NCBI RefSeq assembly: GCF_003987255.1
Contig: NZ_PIQC01000006.1
Location: forward strand, 1 to 64,000
DNA: 64,000 nucleotides
Direction of reading: 5' to 3'
Origin: Idiomarina ramblicola
GTDB lineage: Bacteria > Pseudomonadota > Gammaproteobacteria > Enterobacterales > Alteromonadaceae
Made by a program: the position numbers and the translations under genes. Position 1 is the first letter of the stretch. Each line of letters opens with the position of its first letter. The notes under the pieces were generated by a model. The model saw nothing but the letters and a program-made list of their open reading frames with translations. It did not search any database and was not told the DNA's origin. Shown in pieces: positions 26,550 to 36,016 of this stretch.

Positions 26550-28816
26550 TGATTAAAAGTCGGTGGTTTCAATACCTATTCTGGACAAGTTTTAAGATAG
26601 GGCTGGTGCTTATCGCCGTCGTCGGTCTTTATGCTATCTACCTGGATGCCAGCTTATCCCGCCATTTTAGTAACGACCGCTATCAGGCGCCTGCGCTGGT
26701 TTATGCCGGAGAGGTAAGGCTTGAACAAAACCATCCTATGCGTTTACAGCGCTTAGTCGACATTTTGGAACGGGTAGGTTACCAGCGCAACAGCAATACT
26801 GAACAATCAGGTTATTATTCGGTGGGCGAAAGCAATGTCATGGTGCACCGCCGCCCCTTTGATTTTTCAGACGGGCCACAAATGGCTCAACGAGTTCAAA
26901 TTAACTTCCGGGGCGAACGTATCGCGTCTTTGAAAAGCTGGCCCAGTGGACGAGAAATAGAAAGCTTCCGGTTGGAGCCTGAACTGATAGGGCGTATTAG
27001 TACTTTGAGTAAAGAAGATAGGCTGCTGGTCGGATTGGAAGTGGTGCCAAACTTACTCATTGAAACGTTACTAAAAGTTGAGGATCAAGCGTTTTATCAT
27101 CATCAGGGCGTATCGCCCTGGTCTATTTTACGGGCTCTGGCTGCCAACGTTAGAGCAGGCAGAACGGTGCAAGGTGGCTCCACCCTCACTCAGCAGTTAG
27201 TTAAGAATCTTTATCTGACCAGAGAACAAACATTGTGGCGTAAATTTCATGAAGCCATGATGTCACTGGTTATCGATTACCGATTTGATAAAAATACGAT
27301 TTTAGAAACGTATCTGAACGAGGTTTACTTCGGTCAGGATGGGAGAAATGCCATTCATGGTATCGGACTGGCCAGTCAGTTTTATTTTGGTAAGCAAGTT
27401 CAGGAGCTCAACCCAAGCGAAGTAGCTCTGATGGTGGGAATGATAAAAGGGCCTTCTTATTATGATCCCAGGCGCTTCCCTGAACGCGCAAGACAGCGGC
27501 GGGATACGGTCCTTAAAGTCATGTTTGAGAATGACTTAGTCGGCAAAGATAACTATGTTGCAGCCGTTGAGCAGGAACTGGATGTTAAGGAAAGCCGTCG
27601 TCTGGTCGAGCATCCATACCCACATTATATGGACCTGGTGCGGCGTGAAATGAAGCGCATTGTCTTACCGGAAGACTGGCAGGACACTGGGTTAAAAATC
27701 TTCACACATTTGCAGGTGGATGTACAAAATTCGGTGCAACGCTCGTTGGCACAACAGCTGATGGCTGATGGTGAAGATGCGAAGTTAGAGGGCGCCATGG
27801 TGGTGGCGGATTACCGTAATGGTACCGTCAGCGCACTAGCCGGAGGGCGTTTGGGTCAGGCATTAGGATATAACCGTGCATTGTTAGCCTTGAGGCCTAT
27901 AGGTTCTTTGATGAAGCCGATTATTTACGCTGCGGCTATGCAGGATTCGGGTATTGGTTTGCACACTCCGGTTGCCGATGAGCCTATTATTCTGTCAGAT
28001 AAAAATGGCAAAGAATGGCAGCCAAATAATTACGATGAAACCTTTAGCGGCAGTCTGCTACTTTATGATGCGTTGGTTCAGTCAAGAAACTTGCCCGCCG
28101 TCAGGGTGGGCATGGAAGTTGGTATTGACCAACTGGTGAGTTACTTACGCGAACTGGGGGTGACAACGCCGCTGCAAGCATACCCCTCATTGACTTTAGG
28201 CTCCGCATCTTTGTCGCCTATGGCCGTGACACGAATATACAGTGCTTTAATGAACAACGGTCATTATCAGCCTTTGGCGGCGGTTTCTTCTATAACCACT
28301 CATCAGGGGGACGTTTTGTATCGTCGCCAGTCACCCGAAGCAAAAGAAGTGTTTGACCAAAGTGTCTCTTATTTAACGCGCTATGGTTTACACGGTGTGG
28401 TGGCTGAAGGTACCGCCAGCCGTTTACAGAGCGCACTGGCGGGACAGACTTTGGGCGGAAAAACAGGGACGACCAATGATTATCGTGACAGTTGGTTTGT
28501 TGCTGTCGATGGAGAGCAAGTGGTCACTGTCTGGTTAGGGCGTGACGACAATCAACCTGTGGGTCTGACCGGAAGCAGCGGAGCGCTAAAAGTGGCAGCT
28601 GACTTCTATGGTGACTTACCGCCATTGAGCATGTCGCTGGATGTACCCGAGCCTTTGATGATGCAGAACTTTCATCCAACAACGGGACAAAAAATTCCAG
28701 ATGATTGCGCTAATGGTCGCCGGTTACCAGCAGAGGAAATCAGGCTTCCCGAGGATATTACCTGTGAAGGAAATATCCGCGAGAAAAACTGGTGGGAACG
28801 TTTGTTCGGTGGCTAA
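26549..28816 (+). CDS. mrcB: Penicillin-binding protein 1B
   Basis: The bifunctional peptidoglycan synthase has 755 residues. A membrane segment lies at about 13-32 and a UB2H-like region comes next. The glycosyltransferase domain has EDQAFYHHQGVSPWSILRA and GGSTLTQQLVKNLYL. The transpeptidase domain has the active serine in GSLMKP, then SRN and GKTGTTND. The start is GTG on the last base of the hrpB stop codon. In the periplasm it polymerises and cross-links glycan strands. A hairpin without a T run lies between it and convergent hemL. Confidence 0.95.
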   Translation: MIKSRWFQYLFWTSFKIGLVLIAVVGLYAIYLDASLSRHFSNDRYQAPALVYAGEVRLEQNHPMRLQRLVDILERVGYQRNSNTEQSGYYSVGESNVMVHRRPFDFSDGPQMAQRVQINFRGERIASLKSWPSGREIESFRLEPELIGRISTLSKEDRLLVGLEVVPNLLIETLLKVEDQAFYHHQGVSPWSILRALAANVRAGRTVQGGSTLTQQLVKNLYLTREQTLWRKFHEAMMSLVIDYRFDKNTILETYLNEVYFGQDGRNAIHGIGLASQFYFGKQVQELNPSEVALMVGMIKGPSYYDPRRFPERARQRRDTVLKVMFENDLVGKDNYVAAVEQELDVKESRRLVEHPYPHYMDLVRREMKRIVLPEDWQDTGLKIFTHLQVDVQNSVQRSLAQQLMADGEDAKLEGAMVVADYRNGTVSALAGGRLGQALGYNRALLALRPIGSLMKPIIYAAAMQDSGIGLHTPVADEPIILSDKNGKEWQPNNYDETFSGSLLLYDALVQSRNLPAVRVGMEVGIDQLVSYLRELGVTTPLQAYPSLTLGSASLSPMAVTRIYSALMNNGHYQPLAAVSSITTHQGDVLYRRQSPEAKEVFDQSVSYLTRYGLHGVVAEGTASRLQSALAGQTLGGKTGTTNDYRDSWFVAVDGEQVVTVWLGRDDNQPVGLTGSSGALKVAADFYGDLPPLSMSLDVPEPLMMQNFHPTTGQKIPDDCANGRRLPAEEIRLPEDITCEGNIREKNWWERLFGG

Positions 28817-28817
28817 A

Positions 28818-28842
28818 AGCGCCCAGGCCAGGGCCAGGCGCT
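28818..28842. terminator. GC-rich hairpin between mrcB and hemL
   Basis: AGCGCC (28818-28823) and GGCGCT (28837-28842) enclose a further GGCC pair, giving a stable hairpin between two convergent genes. No T run follows on either strand, so it may only protect 3' ends or terminate poorly. Confidence 0.35.
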
Positions 28843-28854
28843 ATAGCCGCAAAG

Positions 28855-30138
28855 CTAGACTAACTTAGCAAACGCTTTTTCAGCCGCATCCAGTGTTTGT
28901 TGGATGTCTTCTTCGCTGTGTGCCGCAGACATAAAGCCGCCTTCAAAAGCAGAGGGTGCCAAATAAACACCTTGCTCTAACATGGCGTGATAGAAGGTTT
29001 TAAAGTGTTCCATATTGCACTGTGTAGCCTGAGCGTAAGTGGTTACTTCAGGCTCTTCGGTAAAGAAGAAACCAAACATGGAACCCGCGCGATTGGTTGT
29101 CATTGGAATACCGGCTCGGTCGGCTCGTTCTTGTAAGCCGTTAAGTAAAGTATCAACCCGTTGGTAAAGTTGATCATACAGACCTGGTTGGGATAATTGC
29201 TGCAACGCCGCTAAGCCTGCAGCCATAGCAACCGGGTTACCTGATAAGGTACCCGCCTGATAAACAGGACCGACCGGAGCAATGTAGTCCATCACTTCTT
29301 TTTTGCCACCAAAGGCGCCCACTGGCATACCGCCACCAATAACTTTACCCAAGGTAGTCAGGTCAGGTTTTACATTGTAACGTTCCTGGGCTCCGCCGGG
29401 AGCCACGCGGAAACCGGTCATGACTTCATCAAAAATTAAGACCGAACCGTGCTCGTCGCAAATGCTGCGCAACCCTTCCAGAAAGCCTTCAACCGGTGGA
29501 ATACAATTCATGTTGCCGGCGACAGGCTCAACAATAATGCAGGCAATTTGGTCGCCCATTTCAGCAAAAACTTGTTTCACTGATTCAATATCATTGTAAT
29601 TCACGGTGAGGGTGTGTTTAGCAAAGTCTTCCGGAATGCCGGGCGAATTAGGTACACCCAGAGTCAAAGCACCTGAACCGGCTTTCACCAGCAAAGAGTC
29701 AGCGTGACCATGGTAGTTACCTTCAAACTTCAGAATTTTATCGCGGCCAGTGTAGCCACGAGCAAGCCGAATAGCGGTCATAGTGGCTTCAGTGCCCGAG
29801 TTCACCATGCGTACTTTTTCAATTGAAGGCACAATTTTTCGAATCATCTCCGCCATGGTGATTTCAACTTCGGTTGGCGTACCGAAACTCAGACCACGTT
29901 GAGCGGCTTGTATTGTTGCTTCTAAAACAGAAGGGTGGTTATGACCCAGAATCATAGGACCCCATGAGCCAACATAGTCTATGTAACGTTTGCCGTCTGC
30001 ATCGAACATATAAGCGCCTTCAGCGCGCTCAAAGAAGATGGGTGTACCACCAACGCCATTAAAAGCCCGAACCGGCGAGTTAACGCCGCCAGGAATACTG
30101 ATTTGTGCTTGAGTGTATAAATCTTCTGAGCGACTCAT
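28855..30138 (-). CDS. hemL: Glutamate-1-semialdehyde 2,1-aminomutase
   Basis: The enzyme of 427 residues converts glutamate 1-semialdehyde to 5-aminolevulinate, the C5 route to heme. The PLP lysine lies in [17 protein letters not shown], and [12 protein letters not shown] precedes it. The length is normal. pyrB lies 15 nt upstream on the same strand, and hemJ, another heme gene, lies just beyond it. Confidence 0.96.
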   Translation of the reverse strand: MSRSEDLYTQAQISIPGGVNSPVRAFNGVGGTPIFFERAEGAYMFDADGKRYIDYVGSWGPMILGHNHPSVLEATIQAAQRGLSFGTPTEVEITMAEMIRKIVPSIEKVRMVNSGTEATMTAIRLARGYTGRDKILKFEGNYHGHADSLLVKAGSGALTLGVPNSPGIPEDFAKHTLTVNYNDIESVKQVFAEMGDQIACIIVEPVAGNMNCIPPVEGFLEGLRSICDEHGSVLIFDEVMTGFRVAPGGAQERYNVKPDLTTLGKVIGGGMPVGAFGGKKEVMDYIAPVGPVYQAGTLSGNPVAMAAGLAALQQLSQPGLYDQLYQRVDTLLNGLQERADRAGIPMTTNRAGSMFGFFFTEEPEVTTYAQATQCNMEHFKTFYHAMLEQGVYLAPSAFEGGFMSAAHSEEDIQQTLDAAEKAFAKLV

Positions 30139-30153
30139 GTCGTAACTACCTCT

Positions 30154-31167
30154 TTACTGTTGGCTTTTCTCGCTGTACCAGTTGACCTCACATTGGTGCT
30201 TATCAACTTGATCAACGACCCCAAGTGTTAATGCAAACAGAGCCATACGAATTAATACGCCGTTGTCTGCCTGGCGGAAAATAGCCAGGTTGGGGTTTTG
30301 GTTTAAATCATTATCCAGTTCATTTGCCTCGGCACGCGAGTCTCGCGGCAGCGGGTGCATAATGACGGTATTCGGTTTGTAGTGCTTAGTGTATATATCC
30401 TGGTTTAAACGAAACTTGCCGCGGTACTGATCTGCGTCTTCCGGGCTGGCAAAACGTTCTTGCTGAATGCGAGTCTGATAGACAATATCAGCGTCGACAA
30501 TACCGTCGACTTTCTCTGTGACATTGACACGGTGACCTGCGTTTTCCAGCGTATCTAATACGGAGCCGGGCATAGAAAGTTCACGTGGAGAAATTAAAGT
30601 GAACTTAATATTTTTGTACATGGATAGCAGCGTCGATAGCGAGTGAACGGTACGTCCATATTTTAAATCGCCAATCATGCAAATGTGCATGTTATCAATG
30701 CTTTGCTGATGATATGCCAGTTCTTTTTGAATGGTGTAAAGATCCAGTAGTGCCTGCGTGGGGTGTTCATTTGCTCCGTCACCGCCGTTAATGACAGGTA
30801 CCCGGCTGCCTTCGGCAAACTCCCTCACGGAACCTGATTTTGGGTGACGCATAGCAATAACGTCACTGTAGCTGCTTAGCACACGAGCGGTGTCGTAAAG
30901 CGACTCACCTTTGGCTATGGCAGAACTTTCCATTCCGGTGGTTTCCCGTACTTCGCCCCCTAACAGGTTGAACGCAGTACCAAAGCTGACCCGGGTGCGG
31001 GTAGATGGCTCAAAGAACAGGTTGCCGAGAATAGCGCCGTCGAGAACGCGGGTGCGTGTTCTGCGCCTTGCATAAGGTTGCATCTTGTCAGCAACGGAGA
31101 AAATATAATCGATACTGTCGCGATCGAACTGGTTTACAGAAAGAATGTTGGAGCCGGTGAAATTCAT
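30154..31167 (-). CDS. pyrB: Aspartate carbamoyltransferase
   Basis: The protein has 337 residues, somewhat longer than the E. coli catalytic chain. It forms carbamoyl aspartate in pyrimidine synthesis. Carbamoyl-phosphate contacts are in FEPSTRTRVSF and HPTQALLDL, and MHPLPRD is present. No pyrI regulatory chain gene adjoins it, and the leader shows no pyrL-like U-rich attenuator. Instead a hairpin-forming repeat occupies the leader. Confidence 0.93.
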   Translation of the reverse strand: MNFTGSNILSVNQFDRDSIDYIFSVADKMQPYARRRTRTRVLDGAILGNLFFEPSTRTRVSFGTAFNLLGGEVRETTGMESSAIAKGESLYDTARVLSSYSDVIAMRHPKSGSVREFAEGSRVPVINGGDGANEHPTQALLDLYTIQKELAYHQQSIDNMHICMIGDLKYGRTVHSLSTLLSMYKNIKFTLISPRELSMPGSVLDTLENAGHRVNVTEKVDGIVDADIVYQTRIQQERFASPEDADQYRGKFRLNQDIYTKHYKPNTVIMHPLPRDSRAEANELDNDLNQNPNLAIFRQADNGVLIRMALFALTLGVVDQVDKHQCEVNWYSEKSQQ

Positions 31168-31173
31168 CTTTAG

Positions 31174-31207
31174 GTGCGCCTCTGCCGCAGAATGTCACTG
31201 GGCGCAC
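31174..31207 (-). promoter_or_regulatory. Inverted repeat in the pyrB leader
   Basis: On the minus strand, GTGCGCC (31207-31201) and GGCGCAC (31180-31174) are perfect inverted copies with a 20-nt loop. A TATAGT hexamer with an upstream TG sits directly before the first arm, so the message may begin at the hairpin, which ends about 6 nt before the ATG. It could protect the 5' end or limit ribosome access. Confidence 0.4.
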
Positions 31208-31237
31208 ACTATAGCAAATCATGTGGCACAAGAGAAT

Positions 31238-31669
31238 CTAATAAGGCTTAACCACGGCCAAAATTATGATCGCGAACAGTGCCAGTACCGGAAGCTCATT
31301 GAACACGCGATAAAATCGATGGCTACGACGATTGGTACCGGTTTTAAAGTCTTTCAACAGCTTAAAGCAGTATCCGTGGTAAATATAAAGCAATAAGACC
31401 AGCACCAGCTTGGTGTGCATCCAGCCACTGGCGGCAAACCAGGCAGAACCGTAAGCAAAAATAAGTATCACGCCGAAAATCAGAGTGAGAATCGCGAAGG
31501 GTGTCACAAAATAGAGCAAGCGCCTTTCCATAACGCAAAGCTGTTCGTCGACAGCGGGTTTAGCGTTCATGGCGTGATAGACAAATAAGCGGGGCAAATA
31601 GAAGATGCCGGCAAACCAGGCAACCATAAAGGCAATATGCAGCGCTTTAACCCATAATATCCATGTCAT
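31238..31669 (-). CDS. hemJ: Protoporphyrinogen oxidase HemJ
   Basis: The small membrane protein of 143 residues has about four membrane segments and the HemJ pattern LHIAFMVAWFAGIFYLPRLF followed by VYH, with the conserved lysine in HTKL. The family oxidises protoporphyrinogen IX in bacteria without HemG or HemY. The ATG at 31669 overlaps the CLC stop by four bases (ATGA), so it is coupled to that gene. hemL nearby supports a heme role. Confidence 0.88.
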   Translation of the reverse strand: MTWILWVKALHIAFMVAWFAGIFYLPRLFVYHAMNAKPAVDEQLCVMERRLLYFVTPFAILTLIFGVILIFAYGSAWFAASGWMHTKLVLVLLLYIYHGYCFKLLKDFKTGTNRRSHRFYRVFNELPVLALFAIIILAVVKPY

Positions 31670-33360
31670 GACAGTTCTCTCTGTAAGGCTTTTCGGACGA
31701 TTTCCCAAGTCACAATACCACAGGGTTGGCCGTCATCGTTTTCATAGATGTAAACCGCGCCACGGCGTTGCTGACCGATTTCATCATAAACCTCTGCCAG
31801 GGTGGATGTCACACGGATGCCTTTAATGGGTGTATAGCTTAGGCTGGGGCTATCTCCCGCATTAATATCATAAGAAACCAGTCGGTAGATGGCTTGATTG
31901 TCTTCATCCACTGACATCACGATAACGGTTTTTGCCTGCGCCGATTCAAGTGCGTCGACCAGTTCATTTTGAGTGGGCTCAAGCAGCAATTTAAAGTCTG
32001 TTTCCATGACATTCTCAACGCCTGTTTTTTGCAGAGCAACATGCACTGGCGCCAATTGATAAGGCAAACCCTGCAATTCGAGCTGGGCGATAAAAATCGA
32101 TTTAGACTTTAAGAGTTGGCTTGATATCAGATAGGCTGGCACGATAACCAGCATGGCGGGAATGATGATCTCCACGCTACGGGATAATTCAACAATCGCC
32201 AATAGAGCCGCCATGGGGGCATGGATACAAGCGGCTAAAATTCCAGCCATGCCCAACAGGATAAAGCTGTCAAAAGACAGTGCCTGCTGAATTCCGAGGC
32301 CGTTGACAGCACCAACAAACACGGCTGCGATGATTGCGCCGATACCAAACACGGCACCAATTAACCCCCCGGGTATGCCCATTCCTAACGCAATAGCAGA
32401 GGCAAAAAGTTTGGCAATCAGCAAGGTGGTCAATAAGGACATGTGCCCCTGATGGTTCAGTACTTGCTCAATAGCGGTCAGTCCCGGCCCTAAGCTGGTG
32501 GGTATAATCACTGCCAGCATGGCGGTGATAAGGCCGGCAAACAGCAAACGAGTAAACAATGACATGTCCTTTACGGTTTCCATGACATCCAGCATGAGCT
32601 TTTTAAACAGTACGCCGACTAACCCAAGCACAACACCGAGTAAAACCACCCAGGGCAGCTGTGTGGTGGGAATATCTTGCGCTGACAACACGGCCAGCTC
32701 GGATGCCACACCAAAAATCTCTTCGGTAATGAGCGAACCGGCAACTGCTGAGAGCATTACCGGAATGAATACGTGAACTTTATACTCCCGGAGCACCACT
32801 TCCATGACCAGAACCATAGCGGCCAAAGGGGTATTAAAGGATGCAGCAATGGCAGCTGCGATACCGCAGGCGGCAAGGGTGCGAAGAGCATTTTTGGGGG
32901 CGTCAAAGTGAAAGCCGAGCCAGGTAGCTGCCGCGGCGCCTAAATGCACGGCAGGGCCCTCTCGGCCGACACTAAAACCTGCTACAAGGGCAATGATTCC
33001 ACCGAAAAATTGGTTAACGGTACTGCGCCAGGGCAGCATGCCATAATGTTGCTTCATGCGGTGAATGACATAAGGGATCCCCATCCGTACATGCTTAGAT
33101 CCTGACAGTCTGAACAGGCCATACACGAGTACTGCAGCGATTATGGGCAGTAAGAACCGGTAAGTGGTTGGTAAAGGTTGTTGCCAATAGCCGTCATTAC
33201 CGACAAGATAGGCGCCTTGTTCAATGGCAAAGCGAAAGCCGGCGATCATAAGAGCAGCGAGAATGCCGCCAGTCAGTCCCAATAGACAAATTGCGATGGT
33301 GGTCGACGGCGTCGCCAGTTGTTTTCGCAGTTGTTGTCGGAGTGCTGATCTAGAGGCCAT
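31666..33360 (-). CDS. CLC-family anion transporter with C-terminal CBS domains
   Basis: The protein has 564 residues: a CLC membrane domain (about 20-430) and a CBS-pair region (about 450-560). The gating glutamate is present in GREGPAVHLG. Compared with E. coli ClcA, GSGIP reads RMGIP, GIFAP reads GLIGA, the intracellular proton glutamate is valine (VLVMEVVLREYK) and the inner-gate tyrosine is phenylalanine (KSIFIAQL). This suggests altered ion choice or channel-like instead of 2Cl-/H+ exchange behaviour. The gene sits between hemL and erpA as clcA does in E. coli. It overlaps hemJ by four bases. Confidence 0.88.
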   Translation of the reverse strand: MASRSALRQQLRKQLATPSTTIAICLLGLTGGILAALMIAGFRFAIEQGAYLVGNDGYWQQPLPTTYRFLLPIIAAVLVYGLFRLSGSKHVRMGIPYVIHRMKQHYGMLPWRSTVNQFFGGIIALVAGFSVGREGPAVHLGAAAATWLGFHFDAPKNALRTLAACGIAAAIAASFNTPLAAMVLVMEVVLREYKVHVFIPVMLSAVAGSLITEEIFGVASELAVLSAQDIPTTQLPWVVLLGVVLGLVGVLFKKLMLDVMETVKDMSLFTRLLFAGLITAMLAVIIPTSLGPGLTAIEQVLNHQGHMSLLTTLLIAKLFASAIALGMGIPGGLIGAVFGIGAIIAAVFVGAVNGLGIQQALSFDSFILLGMAGILAACIHAPMAALLAIVELSRSVEIIIPAMLVIVPAYLISSQLLKSKSIFIAQLELQGLPYQLAPVHVALQKTGVENVMETDFKLLLEPTQNELVDALESAQAKTVIVMSVDEDNQAIYRLVSYDINAGDSPSLSYTPIKGIRVTSTLAEVYDEIGQQRRGAVYIYENDDGQPCGIVTWEIVRKALQRELS

Positions 33361-33456
33361 TGAAATTAGGATCCTTAACGTAAACCGTGGGATGTCGCTT
33401 GCATATTTATCAATAACATATCAGCATAAACGCTTGATGGAAATGAGCTGGAAGTT

Positions 33457-34203
33457 ATGAAGCCCTATTTTAACCTGAAATATTGGCAGCAACGCTGGGG
33501 AGCGTTCCCTGTGTTTGCGGTCATGATTTTGGTCGCTGTACTGGTTACCTACTTGGCGTATTTGGCCGGTGTATGGCATGCGAAAGCACTAAAAGAAGAA
33601 GTTGCTGAACAGGAGCAACAGCTGGAACAGCTGTATCAACGACTGGAGCAGATGGAATATCAACGCCATGTGCTGCAAGTGGAGTTGGATATCGAGCGCT
33701 CGGCCAACCAAAGTTTGCAAGACGAATTGAGCGCACTGCAAAACGATAACTATGGCTTGCGACGTGACTTAGCCTTCTATCAGAAAATTATGGCGCCGGA
33801 GTTGCAGGAGAGTGGTGTTACTATCGATTCGCTGACAATTACGCCGAATCGTTCTGAAGATCACTTTCATTTTTCTTTGGCACTCTTGCAAATTGAGCAG
33901 CGCCGTAACTTTGTTCAGGGTAACGTTACGGTAGAGCTTGTGGGACGCATAGATGGCAATAAAAAACGTTACGATTTACTCGAGTTAGCTAACATAGGTA
34001 AGGATGACCGTAGCTTTTCAATGCGCTACTTTTCGTTGTATGAAGGCGACTTTTTTATGCCTGAAGGGCTTGCGCCTGAACGGATTGAAGTTAAAGTCCG
34101 CCTAACTAAGGGTGGCAATGGTACTCTGGACAGAGCGTTCTTCTGGAAAGAAATTAACCGGGGTGATGCGACGCCCAGTGTGCGTAGTGATGGTGATACT
34201 TGA
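33457..34203 (+). CDS. Membrane-anchored coiled-coil protein (DUF6776-like)
   Basis: The protein has 248 residues: a short cytoplasmic start, one membrane segment at about 18-41, a heptad-rich coiled coil at about 45-112 with many Glu, Gln and Leu, and a soluble, probably periplasmic, domain. I think it belongs to the DUF6776 family; no function is known to me. The ATG is preceded by GGAAG. It lies 56 nt upstream of erpA on the same strand, so a shared transcript is possible. Confidence 0.75.
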   Translation: MKPYFNLKYWQQRWGAFPVFAVMILVAVLVTYLAYLAGVWHAKALKEEVAEQEQQLEQLYQRLEQMEYQRHVLQVELDIERSANQSLQDELSALQNDNYGLRRDLAFYQKIMAPELQESGVTIDSLTITPNRSEDHFHFSLALLQIEQRRNFVQGNVTVELVGRIDGNKKRYDLLELANIGKDDRSFSMRYFSLYEGDFFMPEGLAPERIEVKVRLTKGGNGTLDRAFFWKEINRGDATPSVRSDGDT

Positions 34204-34259
34204 CCAAAATACTCAGGTAAGAGAAAATAGTCGTAGAGTTCAACAAGGGTAGAGAAATC

Positions 34260-34610
34260 ATGAGCAGTGCAGCAGAGCAAGCAATGCCGATTGAGTTCAC
34301 TGAACAAGCGGCGAGCAAAGTGGGTAAGCTGATTGCTGAAGAAGAAAACCCAAATTTGAAGTTACGTGTCTACGTAACCGGAGGCGGATGTTCTGGCTTC
34401 CAGTATGGTTTTACCTTTGATGAAAAGAAAAACCCGGGTGATATGGAAATAGAGAAAGACGGCGTCACTCTTTTAGTGGATCCTATGAGCCTGCAATATC
34501 TAATGGGTGGTGTGGTCAGCTATGAAGAGGGACTACAAGGCTCTCGCTTTTTTGTCGACAATCCAAATGCCACAACAACCTGTGGTTGCGGTTCAAGCTT
34601 CTCAATTTAA
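34260..34610 (+). CDS. erpA: Iron-sulfur cluster insertion protein ErpA
   Basis: The A-type carrier of 116 residues delivers Fe-S clusters to apoproteins such as the isoprenoid enzymes IspG and IspH. The three ligand cysteines are in [11 protein letters not shown] and [11 protein letters not shown] terminator follows 55 nt downstream, at the pepQ start. The location near a clcA-type gene matches E. coli. Confidence 0.95.
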   Translation: MSSAAEQAMPIEFTEQAASKVGKLIAEEENPNLKLRVYVTGGGCSGFQYGFTFDEKKNPGDMEIEKDGVTLLVDPMSLQYLMGGVVSYEEGLQGSRFFVDNPNATTTCGCGSSFSI

Positions 34611-34636
34611 GACTAAGCTTCTATCCGCCCGAATGG

Positions 34637-34665
34637 CTGAAAGTTTTAAGCTTTTCCGCTAGAAT
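34637..34665 (+). promoter_or_regulatory. Likely sigma-70 promoter of pepQ
   Basis: CTGAAA (34637-34642) and TAGAAT (34660-34665) are separated by 17 nt and match the consensus in 4 and 5 of 6 positions. Transcription would start near 34672, inside the left arm of the erpA terminator, so the pepQ message would lack the full hairpin. Confidence 0.55.
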
Positions 34666-34694
34666 AACCTCACAATTTTTTGTGAGGTTTTTTT
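34666..34694 (+). terminator. erpA terminator ending at the pepQ start codon
   Basis: AACCTCACA pairs with TGTGAGGTT around a 6-nt loop and is followed by a T run that ends at the pepQ ATG. The GAGG in the right arm is also the only Shine-Dalgarno for pepQ, 7 nt before its start. Confidence 0.85.
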
Positions 34695-36011
34695 ATGGGC
34701 GCGTACGCAGAACACATCAAGACAGTTTGTAACCGCTTTGATAAGGCGTTAGACGATAATCATTTTGAATCGGTACTGATTTACTCGGGTCAGCCCCGCG
34801 TGGATTTTCTTGATGATAACGCGCCGCCGTATCGGGTTAACCCACTATTTAAGTATTGGGTTCCGGTCACAGAAAGCCCCAAAAGTGCTATTTTTTATCG
34901 TAAAGGCAGCCAACGTCCAACGGTTTATCTGTTTCAGGCTCGTGATTTTTGGCATGCCGCAGTCAGTATTCCGGAAGAAGAATGGCAGCAGCATGTCGAT
35001 TTAAAAATTATTGATGACTTAAGCATGCTGACTGAGGACTTAGGCAGCGAATTAGAGCAATCCGCTTTTATTGGTGAAGACTTCGCTCAACCAGTGAGTG
35101 ACTGGAAAGTGAAGGCACGTAATCCTCAGGCGTTAATCGATCATTTGCACTTTCACCGTTCAATAAAAACGGAGTGGGAAGTGGATAACCTGCGCGAAGC
35201 GAATAGACTAGCAGCGAAAGCTCATGTTGCCGCGAAAGAAGCTTTTTATGCTGGTAAAAGTGAGCTGGAAATACATCATGCGTACCTGGGGGCTATCGAT
35301 TTTCGTGAGTCACAGGTGCCTTACAACAGCATCGTTGCATTGAACAGTCATTCTGCCATTCTACACTACGATGTTTACGATACAGTCCCACCTAAGCAAA
35401 TTCGCTCGTTCTTAATTGATGCTGGCGCACGGTACCGCGGCTACTGCGCCGATATCACCCGTTCTTATGCTTATGAAGAAGGTTTTTACGCCGATCTGGT
35501 GGAGGCTATGGATAAAGCTCAACAAGAGCTACTGAGCGAGATTAAGCCCGGCGCGAGTTATTACGATTTGCATGTGTCAATGCACCTTAAGGTCGCACAA
35601 ATACTCAGTGACTTTGATTTTATTAAGGGTGATGCACAAAGCATTTACGACAAAGGCTATACTAGCGCCTTTATGCCGCATGGACTGGGTCATTTTATTG
35701 GTTTGCAGGTGCACGATGTTGGTGGCTTCCTAAAAGACGATAAAGGTACCAGTTACGAGCGCAGCGAACGTCATCCGTTCCTACGCTTACTACGTGATAT
35801 TGAAGTGGGTCACGTATTTACTATTGAACCGGGCCTGTACGTGGTTGATCAGTTACTGGAAGAACATAAAGACAGTGCTGATATCAATTGGGATAAAGTG
35901 GATGAGCTTCGTCCGTACGGTGGTGTGCGAATTGAAGACAGTATTGTCGTTGGAAGCGATGGCAATGAAAACCTGACGCGTGATGCGTTTAAAGAGCTTG
36001 GCGCTGAATAA
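34695..36011 (+). CDS. pepQ: Xaa-Pro dipeptidase (prolidase)
   Basis: The enzyme of 438 residues cleaves dipeptides ending in proline with two metal ions in a pita-bread fold. Metal ligands lie in DAGARYRGYCADITRSY, HGLGHFIGLQVHDVGG and IEPGLYVV. Enzymes of this family from marine relatives also hydrolyse organophosphates (OPAA), a side activity. It starts within the run of T that ends the erpA terminator and probably has its own promoter there. It is convergent with anmK, 5 nt away. Confidence 0.94.
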   Translation: MGAYAEHIKTVCNRFDKALDDNHFESVLIYSGQPRVDFLDDNAPPYRVNPLFKYWVPVTESPKSAIFYRKGSQRPTVYLFQARDFWHAAVSIPEEEWQQHVDLKIIDDLSMLTEDLGSELEQSAFIGEDFAQPVSDWKVKARNPQALIDHLHFHRSIKTEWEVDNLREANRLAAKAHVAAKEAFYAGKSELEIHHAYLGAIDFRESQVPYNSIVALNSHSAILHYDVYDTVPPKQIRSFLIDAGARYRGYCADITRSYAYEEGFYADLVEAMDKAQQELLSEIKPGASYYDLHVSMHLKVAQILSDFDFIKGDAQSIYDKGYTSAFMPHGLGHFIGLQVHDVGGFLKDDKGTSYERSERHPFLRLLRDIEVGHVFTIEPGLYVVDQLLEEHKDSADINWDKVDELRPYGGVRIEDSIVVGSDGNENLTRDAFKELGAE

Positions 36012-36016
36012 ACAGG

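Noticed and set aside
31666-33460. Assignment of the CLC protein as a fluoride exporter (CLC-F)
   Set aside because: Two substitutions agree, but GREGP is retained, CBS domains are present, and I see no fluoride riboswitch in the upstream gap.
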